DNA of 64,000 nt from Antrodiella citrinella (taxonomy: Eukaryota; Basidiomycota; Agaricomycetes; Polyporales; Steccherinaceae), in the NCBI GenBank assembly GCA_004802725.1, contig SGPM01000025.1:62001-126000 (forward strand), given 5' to 3'. Position numbers and translations under genes: made by a program. How positions within the stretch are numbered: position 1 is the first letter of the stretch; the number at the start of each line of letters is the position of its first letter. A model generated the notes under the pieces. That model saw nothing but the letters and a program-made list of their open reading frames with translations. It did not search any database and was not told where the DNA came from. Shown piece by piece: positions 45,150-58,382 of the stretch.

Positions 45150-48100
45150 ATGATTGACCATCTACTCGGTCGCCCCAGTCCCTCCTGGAAACGTCTTCAG
45201 GTATGTACTTTCGACCGTTGTAACTCGTCTCATGGAGTCTCCAACCGGATCGGATTATCGACTTGAACTCGGACTCTCTAGGTCTTTCTGGTCATCTTCT
45301 TCTGGGTGTATCGGATTGTATACGGAAATCCTGGGGGACCGCGTTTACTGTGGCTTAGACGGGCGAACAAACTACTTCGTATGTCCTACATACGTCATGC
45401 ATTATACTGGTCTTAACTATCTGGACCCCTCTCTTCCAGAACGCTTCACACCTTGGCAGATCGTCGTCAGCACTCTCACGGGAGTCTACGCAGTGAGGCA
45501 CATTGATAAGATACTAGGGCTTGGATGTGAGTGCACGCCGTCGCTGTTGTTGGACTATTGGAATTGACAGCGCTTTCCGTGTTGTAGCTCCGGAACCTCT
45601 GGCGCGGCTGGTAAGTCTCGGAATCTTGTGTTTATGGCTGCTAGAACTCACAGGCTCTTAGTACTCTCCTTCATATTATCGTGCCACATGGATCGCTACA
45701 GGCCTTGACGCTGGCTTTGCAACTGCTATGGAGATCCGGCCACAATGGCTGAAGGACATTTGCTCCATTTTATTCTCGATATATTATATCATATACGCCA
45801 ACGAAGCAGACGAGAAGGTTTGTCTCTCATGCATTTCGCGTGACTGACTAATAACACTTCCTTTGTCCCGCAGCTTCGTAAATTCCGTGCTGTACCCACA
45901 GTGGAGATGCTTCGCACAACATGGGAGAAGACAACAAACCCATACGTAAGTCGTCTGTCCTCCTTGTCCATCATACTTCTTATCCCAGGATTGCAGATTC
46001 GTGCCCTCACCGTGATGCCCTCAGTGACCATCCGTAAAAAGTTGACGTTGCCGCGACCTCACGACGCGACATATCATAGACCAGTGACAGCCTGGCTGTT
46101 CTTTGCAGCACCAGAGCATCACTTGGCTCGGTCGACGGATCTTATTCTTGACTTCCCGGGGGGTGGTTTCATTTCAATGACGCCGGAGCACCACGAAGAC
46201 CGTCTCCACATGTGGGCGGCGAGGACAGGCAAACCTGTCTTGTCCGTAGACTACGGAAAAGCTCCAGAATGTTTGTCTCTTTTGATCTGTGGGTATTCTA
46301 CCGTAATGCTTATGAGATTTTCACAGATCCGTACCCCTTCGCCATTGATGAATGTTTCGACCTTTACCGTTCTTTAGTTGACAGTGCCGGCAAGATCATT
46401 GGCATGTCTGGGACCAAGTTGAATGTAATCTTCTCAGGAGACTCGGCGTACGTTTATTCCTTGTATCACCTGTGTTGGTTACTCACTTACAGCACTGCAG
46501 GGGCGCTCATATCGCGGTGTCAGTCATGATCAAGATCCTCGAAACCCAGATAGAACTGCCTCATCCCACCGCTCTCGTGCTCAGTTATGCGACTCTCGAT
46601 TTCAACTTCACGTCATGGATGTCGCCTTCCAATCTTCGTGTACTGCAGTCAGAACAATCATCAGGAAACATCCCCAGCCTTGCCGAACAGAAAGACCACT
46701 TTGGACATATCAGTCCCTTGTCTATGGTCGGCGACCGTAAACCGCTTCGGCGGCGTCGCAGCTGGCGAGATGCCTTGCGAACGTTAACTTCCTCGCCGCC
46801 AAACGAGCGCCCGAAGTCTCCCCGTTTATCCAACGTGAAACGCACGAAGTCGGGCCAGCCGGCACCGCTTCTCTCCCGCAGACATCAGTCGAGCATGCAT
46901 ATTGAGGCCGGTGCGCTGGCGGATGACGAAGACGGAGCCGAGATGGATTTTAGCGAGATGAGGGAAGAGGACCGACCTTTGCAGGCAAGGGTGCGGTTCA
47001 ACCCTACTACCAGCCATTCAGAAGCGGGGACAACACCGCCGGTTGTCCGAATTACTGAGAATGGCCACATGATAGAAGAGGACGGCGTAGCAATAGGCAC
47101 TCGGTTGACCATGACGAGTCGTACGGGATACTTCCAGGACAGGATCATCTCTCCCAGTATGGTAAGTGTTGTTTTTTGTTTCCTTTTTGTCTTCCGACCT
47201 TCTTCACGAGAAGAACAGTGCCGTATCCGTTTGCTGATTATCTTGCTGTGACCCAGATGCGCGCGATGGCCATCCTGTACATCGGACCCCACCGCAATCC
47301 TGATTTCGCAAACGACTATCACCTGTCCCCGCTTCTGGCGCCGAGCTATCTCCTGGCGCAGTTCCCCCCTCTGCTGATGTCGTGTGGCGAGAAAGATCCG
47401 TTTGTGGATGATACCGTCATCTTCGCGGGGCGGGTGCGAGAAGCCAAACGGTCTCGGAAACGCGAGCTGGAAGCCCTGCTCGGGGGATCAAACGCTAAGC
47501 TGCCTGAGGGGCTGAGGATGAGCACGCATGAAAGCCGGGACGATGCCACGACTAGACTTCTCAAACGTGAAAGGGATCGTCTCGCTTCGCAGGGAGAGGA
47601 AGACTGGGTATCGCTGCAGATCTTCAGCGATTGGAGTCACGGGTACCTACAGATGCCCATGCTCATGACGGAAGCGCGTACGGTGATTTATGATATGGCG
47701 GACTGGATCGATGCAGCGTTCGCAGAGAGAAAGCCGGCTACTTCTCTCAATGCCAGTGGGAGGCAGCATCGTCCGTCGCTCGTTGGCAACGGTCACGGGG
47801 ACTCGTCCGTGCGACGGGTGGCGAGTGACGAAGAGGAGCAGACACCGTTCACGTCCGAGACGGAGGTCACCGACACGGACGACGCGATTACTTTTGTGCC
47901 CAAGAGGCGATCGCCGCCGACGTCGTTTGGGAGTACGTCGAGCAAGTCGAAGAGCCCCCCGCCGACGTCGCCGCCTTTGTTGGACGCGCGTCGCCGTCCT
48001 ACGTCGTGGATCTTCCGTGGGACCTCGAGCGACGTCACGGTGTCTGGCCCAGACACACCCCCAGCACAGTTCCCGCTTTCCCTCCCGCTCCCCCCTGAAG

Positions 48101-48393
48101 TGTACCTGGCTACCGACGATCAGCAAAAAGCATCGGCGGATCACCTTGTCTCGTCTCCGCCTGCGTCGTTGGTAAACGGAGGTGGTGGTAAACATCCTCA
48201 GGCGGGTGCGAGTGCTGCGAACGGATCACTGGGGGCGCATATGAATGCGTCTCCGCCTAGGGTGGGGACGCCTGGCAAGGCCGGACCTACGATCACGGAG
48301 TCCGAGCTCATGAGGCGACGTCGGTTGCTCGACTCGCATCTCATACATAGTAGCAGTAACAGTAGCGGTGATGCTGTCAATGTACCGACGTGA
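45150..48393 (+). CDS. Hormone-sensitive-lipase-type alpha/beta hydrolase, membrane-anchored
   Basis: Esterase/lipase of the HSL group. The start MIDHLLGRPSPSWKRLQ leads to a hydrophobic segment VFLVIFFWVYRIVYG and further membrane-like helices (ICSILFSIYYIIY). The oxyanion-hole motif is DFPGGGF (the family's HGGG with Phe-Pro in place of His). The nucleophile Ser is in GDSAGAHIA, the acid is Asp in CGEKDPFVDD, and the His is in DWSHGYLQMP. Between nucleophile and acid lies an insertion of roughly 150 residues (about 46740-47160), basic then acidic and Ser-rich, with a basophilic RRRRSW site like a PKA site. The C-terminal 200 residues are disordered, with Pro/Ser repeats. About nine introns; the internal ones join in phase. 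Lipid ester substrate is inferred. Confidence 0.85.
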
Positions 48394-49134
48394 ATCGGAG
48401 TGTGATCTGGTGTACGTTCTCGAAGCGGGTTGGGGTGTGTAATGTTCTTGTAATAAATGTAAAGTCGTGTCCTTACGACAGTAGCTTGGTGCGTTGCAGT
48501 TCTATTGAGATGATCAGGATGGGTGTGCCACGCGAACGCGTGAAGATACACACACACACACCGTTTTGCACACCGTGTAAGCAATTTCCCATCAACTGCA
48601 CTGCGGGCATATGCATGATGTTCTGCCCACAGGCCGACCGAGGGAGAACTCCCAGAAGATGCAGTCCCATGGTATAGCGCCTTTTGGAAAGTGGTATCTG
48701 TGATATCGATACTGTCTCCGAACACGCGCGCCGATGCTTCCCTCGATTATCTCTTCCGTGCATCCTATCGAGAGCGGACGCTTCTATCTCCGGCGGTACA
48801 GAAAAGAAAGTTGTCGAAGGCGTTGAAGGTGGACTCGTTGAACGATGTCGGAGAGAGGGGGAGGTGATGCCGTGAGCAGCGGCCGCTGATGATGCTGCTA
48901 GTTTACGGGAGTTCAAAATAGAACGGGAAACAAATATTTTATACAATGAGCTGTTGCGAGGAGTGCGATCGGGTGGATCGGGTGAACGGGCGTCTTTCGG
49001 CTACAAGGAAGCGCGCCCGCTGCTGTGAAACGGTGGCTATGCTCCGACTGCCAAATGGGAGAGATCTAAGATTACGCGCGTATGAAGAGTATAAAGGTGT
49101 TTTACCCTGGCGCCATTTCGCTCTGGCAGCGACC
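48394..49134. other. Intergenic region upstream of the zinc-finger gene
   Basis: About 740 bases. Contains a short CA dinucleotide repeat at 48548-48561 and TATAAAG at 49090-49096, 39 bases before the chosen ATG of the next gene. The frame is open further upstream (from 48946), but the TATA box argues that it is not translated. Confidence 0.45.
48548..48561. repeat. CA dinucleotide microsatellite
   Basis: Seven AC units in a row. Confidence 0.7.
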
Positions 49135-50441
49135 ATGGAAGTGGATGGCTCGAGAATGCATGTTAGTACTTCGCTTCCTCCTCAGCAACGCTTCGATTCC
49201 TACACGCTCCCTTCACGCGGTTGGCCTCCTCTGAGCACTTCATACATGCCTGCCAGCCTCGGCACATATAGGCACGAGGACGACTACTACGCTAGCCCCT
49301 CCTTGGTCTCCATGCACGCCTCAAGTACCCCTCACCACCGCTACGACGCCTCAAGTACCCCTCACCACCGCTACGACGCCTACTCACGCCCCCACACTCT
49401 CCCTCCCACTCACACCAACTCGTATCCAATGCCCGCCCAGTCGTGGCCAACACTCGCCACTGCCCCGCTGCCCCATTCCTCGTCAATCACAGTGCCCTCC
49501 AGCATCCCTACATCACCCCGGGACACCTACCGCTCGCTGTCCACCAGCGAATCCCAGCGCGCCCCGAACGCCGCAATGCTCTACGCCCAGTCCCAGGCCC
49601 TGCCCTCGTCCTCGGTCCTGTCGCTCCTCTCCACCCAGGCTCGCGGCTCCAGCGCGTTGCCGTCCACCTCCTCCGTGCCCCGCCTGCCGCCCATCCTCCA
49701 AGTCGAGAAGCAGCAGGTCACCACGAGCGCCACACAGGCCGCTAGCGCGAGCAGGAGACGCAACGAGGCGAACTTCATCTGTCCTGTGCCGGGCTGCGGG
49801 AGCACCTTTACTCGTCGCTTCAACCTGCGAGGTGAGTATACGAACCCCCCCGTCTCCGTCGGGATCGACCTCGGCACATCCCTCTCTTTCGCTAATGCGC
49901 GCTATATTGTTGTAGGACATTTGCGATCACATACGGAAGAACGGCCATTTGTCTGTGAGTGGCCGGGTTGCAACAAGGGGTTTGCGAGGCAACACGATTG
50001 CAAGTGCGTAATTTCTTTCCCGTGTTCTTCTCCACCCCCATTCAATTGCCATCTTTCCCTACATATTTAGACGGCACCAAGCACTGCATACCTCGCGATC
50101 AACGTCCAACGTCTGCCAAGGTTGTGGGAAAACCTTCAGCAGACTGGATGCGCTGAACGTGAGTTGCGCCACGTTTCTCCGGGCTACCCACACTAATATT
50201 GATTTCCGTCCTTTTAGCGTCATTGTGCGTAGCAATCTCCATCCGGCTCTGCAATCAACGGCTTGTGTAACTGACATGGCAACTCTTGGTTGCAGTGCGT
50301 TCTGAAGGAGGTGCAGAGTGCAGACAGACCACGGAAGCGGTCGCCATTGCGGCTCGATCAAGCCCGAATAATAACGAGGAGGACTGGGAGAGTAAGAGCA
50401 ACTCTACAGATTATAGCAGTGGTCGTACTCCTGCTCGGTAG
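49135..50441 (+). CDS. C2H2 zinc-finger transcription factor
   Basis: Begins MEVDGSRMHVSTSLPPQQ at 49135, just after a TATA box; an in-frame upstream ATG at 48946 is less likely. A long Ser/Pro/Ala/Gln-rich region comes first, with an exact 30-nt direct repeat at 49321-49380. Three zinc fingers are spread over four exons: FICPVPGCGSTFTRRFNL...HLRSH, FVCEWPGCNKGFARQHDCKR...H, and VCQGCGKTFSRLDALNRH. The second has the RQHDCKRH signature of Crz1-like regulators. The exon finishing finger 3 is only 7 nt (50218-50224, CGTCATT) and joins LN|RH|LRSEGGAEC in phase. A short acidic/Ser tail ends at TAG 50439-50441. Target genes unknown. Confidence 0.83.
49321..49380 (+). repeat. Exact 30-nt tandem repeat in coding sequence
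   Basis: Two perfect copies (49321-49350 and 49351-49380), each encoding a ten-residue unit SSTPHHRYDA in the disordered part of the zinc-finger protein. Confidence 0.9.
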
Positions 50442-52736
50442 CACGAGAGTCACTAGCCATGCTTCCCCTTCGCTTCGGACAATTTTCTCAGGGTGATGCG
50501 CCGTTGTCATGGAATAGAAAGGTACCTCTACTGTACTTATATCAAATCCTAAGCTATCGTCTTCCTTCCTTCGTTATTCGTCTCTTTCGACTGTCTTATT
50601 TCGCTACTATTCGTTGTCGGTCGCAACGCACATTGGTGTGATACAATACGAACCAGCGTTGGGCGGATGGAGTTCCGTGCCATCGTGTTGGAGATGACAA
50701 GCATGACAATCCAAGGGCCATACCCACATCGAAATGCCGGCAGTGACGGGAAATTCGTGTAAGCGCAACTTCCCCGAACACCTGTCACACCCTATTATTG
50801 GGAGATGCCTGTCACATTGTCACGGCAGTGCCACCCACCCCTCGCACCCCTCCACATCGGCGATCTCGATGTTGCCGACGATTACACGATGAACACCGAA
50901 AGTCCGAAAGGAGAAAAGAGGCGCTGGAACCGGACCTGGCTGGACCCATATTTGCGGCGCCGGGCCCCTTGTGGTCGAATTGCATCCGTGGTTCAACGTG
51001 GTTCTTGGCTGAGGCAGGTCTGGCCCATGGTAGACGTCATGATGAGCCCTCTCCGACGATGACTGTCGCCGATACCGAACGAATTTACGGGATCGAGTCC
51101 GATATCAGCTCACGGTGATATACCCGTCGCGCATAATGTACAATTGTTGTCCTGTTCGGCAAGCGATGCAACCCGCTGTGTGCCGGGCGGAGGCTGGTGT
51201 TGTTCATGCAATATATTCTCTGACTCGTAGGGGGTCCATGTGGTTTGTTCGCGAGATCATTCATAGGAGTTCGATGGAAGGATGCATCAGCTAACGGCTT
51301 GGAATGAATATTGAATATTGAGGTCGTATGTTTCCGATTGTCGGTGGAGAACTTTGTCCGTTGATATGATCGTGAGGCACATCGCCGCGCATGAGGTTGT
51401 CAAACTGCAACTCTCGGCGGACTCGTATTCACAATGCTAGCTTAACTACCTCACGTGTCTTTCTCCTGTACAGTTGCAGATATTCAACTGCCGGGGAAGA
51501 ACCACGATGTCGTGTTATAACGTGAGGAACCGGGATCCTCTGACCAGGATAACGGAGTGATTCGAACGGCGAACAGATGAGAGAAACGCACCATCAGGAG
51601 ACACTTTTCCGTAGGGTTGGCTCATGGTGGTCAAACTGCAAAATACTATGAGACGCCACAAACACATCCGGAGCGATGCACAGCTTTGTGAGAAAACGCT
51701 ACTCGCAAAAAATGCCTCCTTCGCCTTCCACAGGGCTGTGTAACATGTTCTGGAGGATATAAATTCTTAGCAGTCATATAACACCAGCCCAGAGATGTAG
51801 AATGTTTTGCCAAGATATCCTTTAGATCTTTAGATGGGAGCGCCGGCGGGCGCAGTAAATGTTTGTCAGTGGTCATGAGGATGACGAGGTACATCAACAC
51901 TCACCGGCCCCGCTCTTCGGTGCCACATAATCGTGCTCGCCTTGGATCACACTGAGAGTGGTTGAGACGTGCCAGGGCAGGTATACGTGGTACCACTGGG
52001 ATCATGTCGTACGACAAACATTCGACCGACGCCGTCAATATGGCCGCCGCCACTGGAAGTTGGACCAAGCGCGAGGCCCTGGAGTTGCAAATTCACCTCC
52101 GAGTAAGACAGCAACCCAGTGTACGGAAATACACAGCTGATCTACAAGAATATTCCCGAGGCTCTGTCAGATGTCATTGTAGGAAGATTGAAGAAAAGTG
52201 AAGCGGTCGTATGGCGAGACATGATTCGTCACCGTGTAGATCGTACCTTCTCATTTAACCAATACGGCTCAAGAAGTTCGTATGCGCGTTCTCGACACAA
52301 TTTGAGCTTGATAACGCCCGTCATGCTGTCATGAGGATGTTGGCCGCCGAGTTACTAGTATGAAGGACAAACGACACGTCAATAAATTTTCGTTCGAATA
52401 GAACAGGTTCAGCAGCTCGTGATAAACACCATTCTCCGACGGACCTTCTTGTCTATTGTCTTTGTTAATGTCCGCGACATATCTGGGCTCCGATTTACAA
52501 CACAGCACGGTCGGGATATGACACAACGTGACACCTGCGTGACACCATTCTTGTCACGGTTGCCTACTACTCCGGTAAACTCGGAGCTGAGCGGAATCAC
52601 ATGTGTGACACCTTTCATCCGGCGCTCAGACAGCGGTTTTGTGGTCGTCGCCAGACTCGCCACCGACATTCACGTTGCTCTGTCTTATACCGGTATTCTT
52701 GCTTTCTCAAATCGTATCTTTTCAATATGGCACTAC
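50442..52736. other. Longest gene-poor stretch, no supported gene
   Basis: About 2.3 kb. Many short frames but no recognisable protein, exon chain, repeat element or structural RNA. A plus-strand stretch at 51998-52110 (MSYDKHSTDAVNMAAATG onward) is the best coding-like fragment, still unsupported. The last 100 bases before 52737 are probably the PEX5 promoter. Confidence 0.35.
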
Positions 52737-55599
52737 CTATGCTTGTCAATGGCGCAGATTGTGGTCCAATAAATCCGCTGCAGGGGCTTTCGAAGCGGTT
52801 CGACCAGGACAGAGGGATCCAGCAGGTATGCTTATGATTTGGGCTGTTTCGAGGAAAGGTTTTACCGGGTTATCACAGGATCAGTTTAGTACGAGTCGAG
52901 CGGGGCCTTCGAGAGCAGTGCGTATCCAAAATACGAATGTCGCGTGCTCACAATACTTACCGAGAAATAGACATTCCGAACACAGTCCTCTCCATCCCCC
53001 GGAGTAAATCTGGATGCAACCCGATTCTTCCAAGACACCACGGCACGCTCGTCACCGGCATTCCCATCTGGATCCTCCGCGTACGACCTATCTGCGCTAC
53101 ATACCACTTTACCGCCTGTGCAAGGCCCGACGTACGCGCAACCCGCAACACGACAGGCTCCTGCTGCCCCCTGGGCCGCAGATTTCATTAAACAACAGCC
53201 TCACCTTCAAACTAGTCGCGCAACTCCGGACGTTCAGGTTGAGCGTCAGCAGGTTCATTCCCCCGCGCTTGCTGGACCACAGCATGCCCAACAAGGTACG
53301 TTTCACTCTAATGCCTCGGTGGAACGCATACGTACCAATGCTGCGTTGCAGGCATGATGCAATGGACTCCAAGTCCGGGTTTGATGAACGGCTATGGTCC
53401 GATGCATATGCCAGGTTTCGCAACCCAGGACCTGATTCAGCAGCAACAGACGACGTCACAGAGCAATGGTATGTTGCATTTGGACGTCTTGATATATCAT
53501 ATTCAGGTCTCATGTTGTCGGTATTCCAGCGGTGGATTGGGACAAAGAATTTCAGTCACACGAGGCGTTCTTGACCGCAGATGCCGCAGATGTGACTGCG
53601 AACAATATCGAGCATGCGCTGCAAGATGCGCAAGCCGAATCTTCCATTCACGCATACGATGGGGATGAACTCGCTCGCACCGCCGGTCTTCTTGTGGAGA
53701 CGGTTCAGCACGAAGAGAACCCAAAGTTCAAGAATAGCGAATTCATGGGCTTGATGCGGCAGCTTAGAGACAGAGAGATGGTCGTGGAAGGCAACCAGAT
53801 GGTCAAGAACGCAGACGGTGCTTCCTGGGCCACAGATTTCCAAGCGTCTGTTGACGTGAAAGGGAAAGGTAAAGCCGTTGAACCTGTCCAGCTACTTCCT
53901 GGAAGCCACATACAGACACCCGGCGTCTCATGGGCGTCCATGGCCCGCGAAGCTCCTTCGAGCCAGACGGCGGAAGCCCGGGGCACTGCAGAGGATCCTG
54001 TCGATGCCTATTTCCGCCAGGACAACGCCGACTACATTCAATATTGGCAGGAGCAGGGAAGCGTATCAGAATTCGTCGACAGCTTTAAGGCCGCAGTGAC
54101 CACGTCCCAAGGAGCCATTCAGGAGGCCGAATGGGACAAACTCCAAAGTGACTGGGATGCTTTTGAAGCTACGAGCACTGGCATAAAGGCCGTATCGCAT
54201 TACCAGTTCCAGCTGAACAACCCGTACGTCCTTGGTGAAGCGTCGCGTACGAGGCATCACGCGCTGCATTCCCAGGATTTGGCATCTATACATGAGGTAG
54301 ACCATTTTCCAACCTCGGGGCAGTTTTACAGCCGCTAACAACCTTAACAACCTTTTATCCGGTATAGAGCGTCTTGGAGTTGGAAGCTGTGGTACAACGT
54401 GACCTAACCAATTCTCGCGCGTGGTTCGAACTTGGCGTCAAGCAGCAAGAGAACGAACGTGAACCGAAGGCGGTGCACGCTCTTCGTCGAGCACTCGAAC
54501 TGGATCCCGCGCATCTGCCGTCTTGGGTCGCCCTCGCAGTCTCACATACCAACGAAGGGAACCGACAAGGAACGTATCATGCCATTCGTGAATGGGTGGA
54601 GCGTAATGATCGATACAAAGATGCCGTGCAGGGTGTGCGCATGTCCGGTAAGCTGGGGGACGGACACACCCAGTCACAGAACTTCCAGCACCTGGCCGAA
54701 TGTCTGATGGCAATGGCAAGAAGTGATACCAGTGGCAACATCGATCCTGATATTCAAGTGGCCCTTGCGGTGCTGCTCAATACCAGCGAGGTTAGTTCAA
54801 TGAGATATGACCCTTTCGCACATGGCATCTTCGTCCCCCTATAGTCCATTGACTCACGCCACACCCTCTTGCTTCCCCTTCTGATAGGAATACGACAAAG
54901 CGCGGGACTGCTTCTTGGCAGCCCTTGCTGTCCGGCCTGAGGTTCGTGTTCGCTCCTTCTCCTATTGCATGCCTTCGGCATTTGTTCATACAACATGGCC
55001 TGTTTATAGGACTGGCTTCTGTACAACCGTGTTGGTGCTACGCTTGCCAATAGCGGCCATCCGGACGAGGCACTTCAGTACTATTATCGTGCCCTCGAAC
55101 TCAATCCGGCATACATTCGTGCGAGGTATGTGCATTCATCACTCCTGTGCAATTGTACAATCTGCTGCGGATCCTGACTCGTTCAACTGGGTGTGATTAG
55201 GTTTAATCTCGGTATCTCATGTGTTAACCTACGAGTGAGTTCTCTGCCTCATACATCCTTCCGAACATTGGTGTTGACACGAGACCCTTACAGCGGTACG
55301 AGGACGCCGCACATCATATCCTGGATGCGTTGGTACTTCAGGACAGCGACCGTGTAGTATCTGCCGCAGACACCTCAGACAAGCGTGGGATTACCTCCTC
55401 TGTGCTCTGGGATAGTCTCAAGACGTGCTGCACGCACATGCAGCGGCTGGATTTGGCCACGCTCTGCGATCGTCAAAATTTGGAAGGTGAGTAATATATT
55501 CGTGCGGTCTCCGAACTCCTCCACCGTGGGCGTGACAAACAGATCGCTGATTCGAAACATGTCTTTGCAGCGTTCCGGTTGAATTTCAGTATGCCGTGA
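52737..55599 (+). CDS. PEX5: Peroxisomal targeting signal 1 receptor Pex5
   Basis: Cycling import receptor that binds PTS1 (SKL-type) cargo in the cytosol and docks at Pex13/Pex14. The N-terminus [20 protein letters not shown] holds the conserved Cys at residue 12 that is monoubiquitinated for recycling. Three WxxxF motifs for Pex14/Pex13 binding are seen: WAADF, WDKEF and [24 protein letters not shown] segment leads into TPR repeats: [60 protein letters not shown] and [20 protein letters not shown]. The C-terminal helix ends AFRLNFSMP with TGA at 55597-55599. About ten introns, all joining in phase. A complete gene. Confidence 0.95.
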
Positions 55600-56499
55600 A
55601 ACTCAGGACATGACTGCTCACGGGCACCCTTCGTCTTGTCACATTTTGCTACAATAATCTGGCGTATGCTTGCATCTATCCATAATTTATTCTCTGATTC
55701 CGCTCCTCTCATCTCCGGTCTGTTTTCTGATACTTAAATTCCGACGTGCAGGACTCGTGCAGGATCCTGGATCGTTACTAAGTTGCTTTACCCCATACGA
55801 CCTCGCCCCTGCTGGACGTCAATCATCGCTGTTTTGCGGGTTCCTATTCCTTCGAAGCCGACGGCTGGGATGGACCGCACTGGACCGAGTGGTGGCCCAT
55901 CATAAGGCATATGCTCTTTCTCGTTATTTGACGGTCTGACCCACTCATAATGATTAATCTATCATACTTAGTGAGTAGCACCAGGAGGCACCGGTACCGT
56001 ATATATTGCATCTTCAGTATATACTTCCGACGATCCCCTTTAGTATCATGTCCAACACTCCTTGAACGTCGGAGCTGTAGAGGCGTGCAGCAAGACACGA
56101 CACTTATGAACCTTGATATCCCCTCTGCTCGTAGGTCTTCAAGCGGAAGTACTCCTGATCAAAGATCGTCATACCAACGTCCTAGAAACACGGAATACGA
56201 CTTCCTCGGAGTCCGCAAAGCCACTGATTGACACCTACAGGCTATAGGAGTCGATGGCACAGGCTGCACAGCTGTATAAGCCTTTGGTTCCGGCGAATAT
56301 TAATTCAATCGACCAACATACATCCCATCATGGGATAAAATCAGTTACAAATACTCATGGTGACAACGAAATATCGATCTGCAGCCCCACATCCTCTCCT
56401 CCCGCAACACTCCTCGTCGCCGCGGGGTCTAGAGTTCGGCCCGGCCGCCTCATCATCCTGACACCGCACGTAACGATAGGGCGGCGGCCACACAACCGC
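55600..56499. other. Convergent intergenic region, no gene seen
   Basis: About 900 bases between the 3' ends of PEX5 and the F-box gene. No supported exon or RNA. Confidence 0.4.
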
Positions 56500-57935
56500 C
56501 TACACGGTCAACCAGATTGGTCCTGTGCATCTGAACGGGTCCTGAAACATGCATTGCACGCCGACGCGCCCGTCTGAGGTGAGAGCAGCGACGCCACGCC
56601 TGATGGCCGGGTACGCATCCTGCATGAGGCTGGTACGGGTGTAGAATTCGAGGTTCAGGCGGAAGAGAGGATGAGCCTTGGAATTTGTCAGCCTCATAAC
56701 CTGAGCGGGAGCACGGACATTTGTGCGTAGTGTGGGGAGGTTGAGGACAGTGTTGCAGAGAGTCACCCAATCAATGACATGCTCATCCTCCCGGATCCGG
56801 ATGTGCGCTGACCGGAAGCGGAGGTTGAGGGTGTGCAAGAACGGGGATGCGAGGGTGCTGAAGACGGCTGTGACATATGCGGAAGGGACGTGCTCTGCAA
56901 CATCTATCGGTGAGATTCTGAATTTGAGACATCGGATGGTGAACACATTGAGACTTGTACAATGCTTGAGATCGAGCAGTGCACGCTGACCTGCAAGTTG
57001 ACTGCCATGAGCACAGTGCCCGCTATGAATTTTGGAATTGAAGACGTACCGTCCCATTTCATGACTACCTCCATAGCAAACCCAACCGCTAATTCTCTCA
57101 ACTGCGAACCTACAGCACGCAGTGTCTCCTCCAGAACGGTTATGTCATTTTCCTGCAGCGTCGGGATGTCGAGAACCGTGAGATCGCGACACGTTCCCTC
57201 CTTCGTCAGCCACCGCAACATCTGTGGCGCAAAGACATCATAGGCAACCCTGGACGTGAAGCGCAGAGACCGAATATTGGCTCTACGAGATGCATCTTGA
57301 TTGATCTCCGGGACGACGGGCTCGTGTGCAAGTGGTACGGACGAATTACCGTAGGGCAACATCATCCGAACCGTGGATGGCTTGATGTATGCATCAGCGA
57401 GTACCACGTTGGTCAACCGTGGCAAGGTTAGTAACTCGAAGAAGCACGACGTGGTCACGAAAGAGCACTGTCCAAGGCGCATTTCTTTCACGTTACAGAA
57501 ATTGCGCCGAAGGACACCGATAAACTCTGCACTGAACGTCATCGTCTCAATGTCCAGTCGCGAGACGGTGCTCAGAGGGACAGGTAACGTGCTGCAGGTC
57601 TCGAAGATCCAGTGCATCTCCGCGAGAATGGGCGTCATCGTCCAGTCTGTCAGGTGGGTCGTGACCGAGCCGAGAGGAGGAAGGGGCGACCGTCGCAGAC
57701 TCAACGTGCGGATGTACGTGGCGAGACAAGGTGCCGTACGCAGCAGGTCGAGGAACCGGGCGTAGTTACATCTGCTCAGCCTAACGGCCCCGAAAATATG
57801 GTACCTGGACCGAGGGAGGAAGGACTTGCACGTCAACGCGCAGGCTTTGAGGCCATGCTTGCTCGCGCGTAGGCAATCCAGGATTTGATCGAAGATTTCG
57901 CCGGGAAAGGCCTCCGACACATCGCAAGCGGCCAT
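56500..57935 (-). CDS. F-box protein
   Basis: Start ATG 57935 gives MAACDVSEAFPGEIFDQILD, an F-box: P-x-E-I-F-DxIL and CALTCKSFLPRSRYHIFGAV. The rest is a Leu-rich repeat-like region (SRLDIETMTFSAEF, NVKEMRLGQCSF, DLTVLDIPTL). One intron (near 57000-57055) joins EVVMKWD|GQRALLDLKHC in phase. The final part, HTLNLRFRSAHIRIREDEHV to CTGPIWLTV, stops at 56500. Very similar architecture to the expanded basidiomycete F-box family. SCF adaptor function inferred; substrate unknown. Confidence 0.75.
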
Positions 57936-58382
57936 CGCACAGGACGTGTATGTGGACAAGACAGAGGGCCACACGGGTCGATATTATAACCACTGCCATG
58001 TTGAAAGATGAAAGGCTCGGGAGACTTAACAACACCAATGGTCAAATGTACACTAAGCGGTACAAAGGCAAAGGCTTACGTTGAAGTCAAAGAGAAGTGG
58101 CGTCGGAGTACTGACCACGCACAGGTTGCGACGCAGCTTTTGTTAATGTCACAAACAGATTTGCAGCAACATTCATGTCCGACGTGTTATGGATTTGCGG
58201 TACCGCAGTCCTCGGGGCCACACCGGCATGACGGCACGTTGTAGATTGCAGGATCTGCAGGCACTTTCAAATTGCGGCGGTGTCGAGCGGCTCGTAGATC
58301 GAGATACATACGACGATAAGATACTATGGGTCACTCGAAAGACAAAAAACCGGAGAGTCGCGGGAGCACCGGATTCGTAAGC
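57936..58382. other. Intergenic, no gene seen
   Basis: About 450 bases between two minus-strand genes. Presumably the F-box promoter and the 3' UTR of the methyltransferase gene. Confidence 0.4.

Noticed and set aside
47647..48725. Overlapping frames of 161-182 codons on both strands near the lipase C-terminus
   Set aside because: Shadows of the Pro/Ser/Arg-rich disordered lipase tail; composition explains the absence of stops.
48946..49134. Upstream in-frame ATG for the zinc-finger gene
   Set aside because: A TATA box lies at 49090-49096 between it and the ATG at 49135, and the extension has no conserved character.
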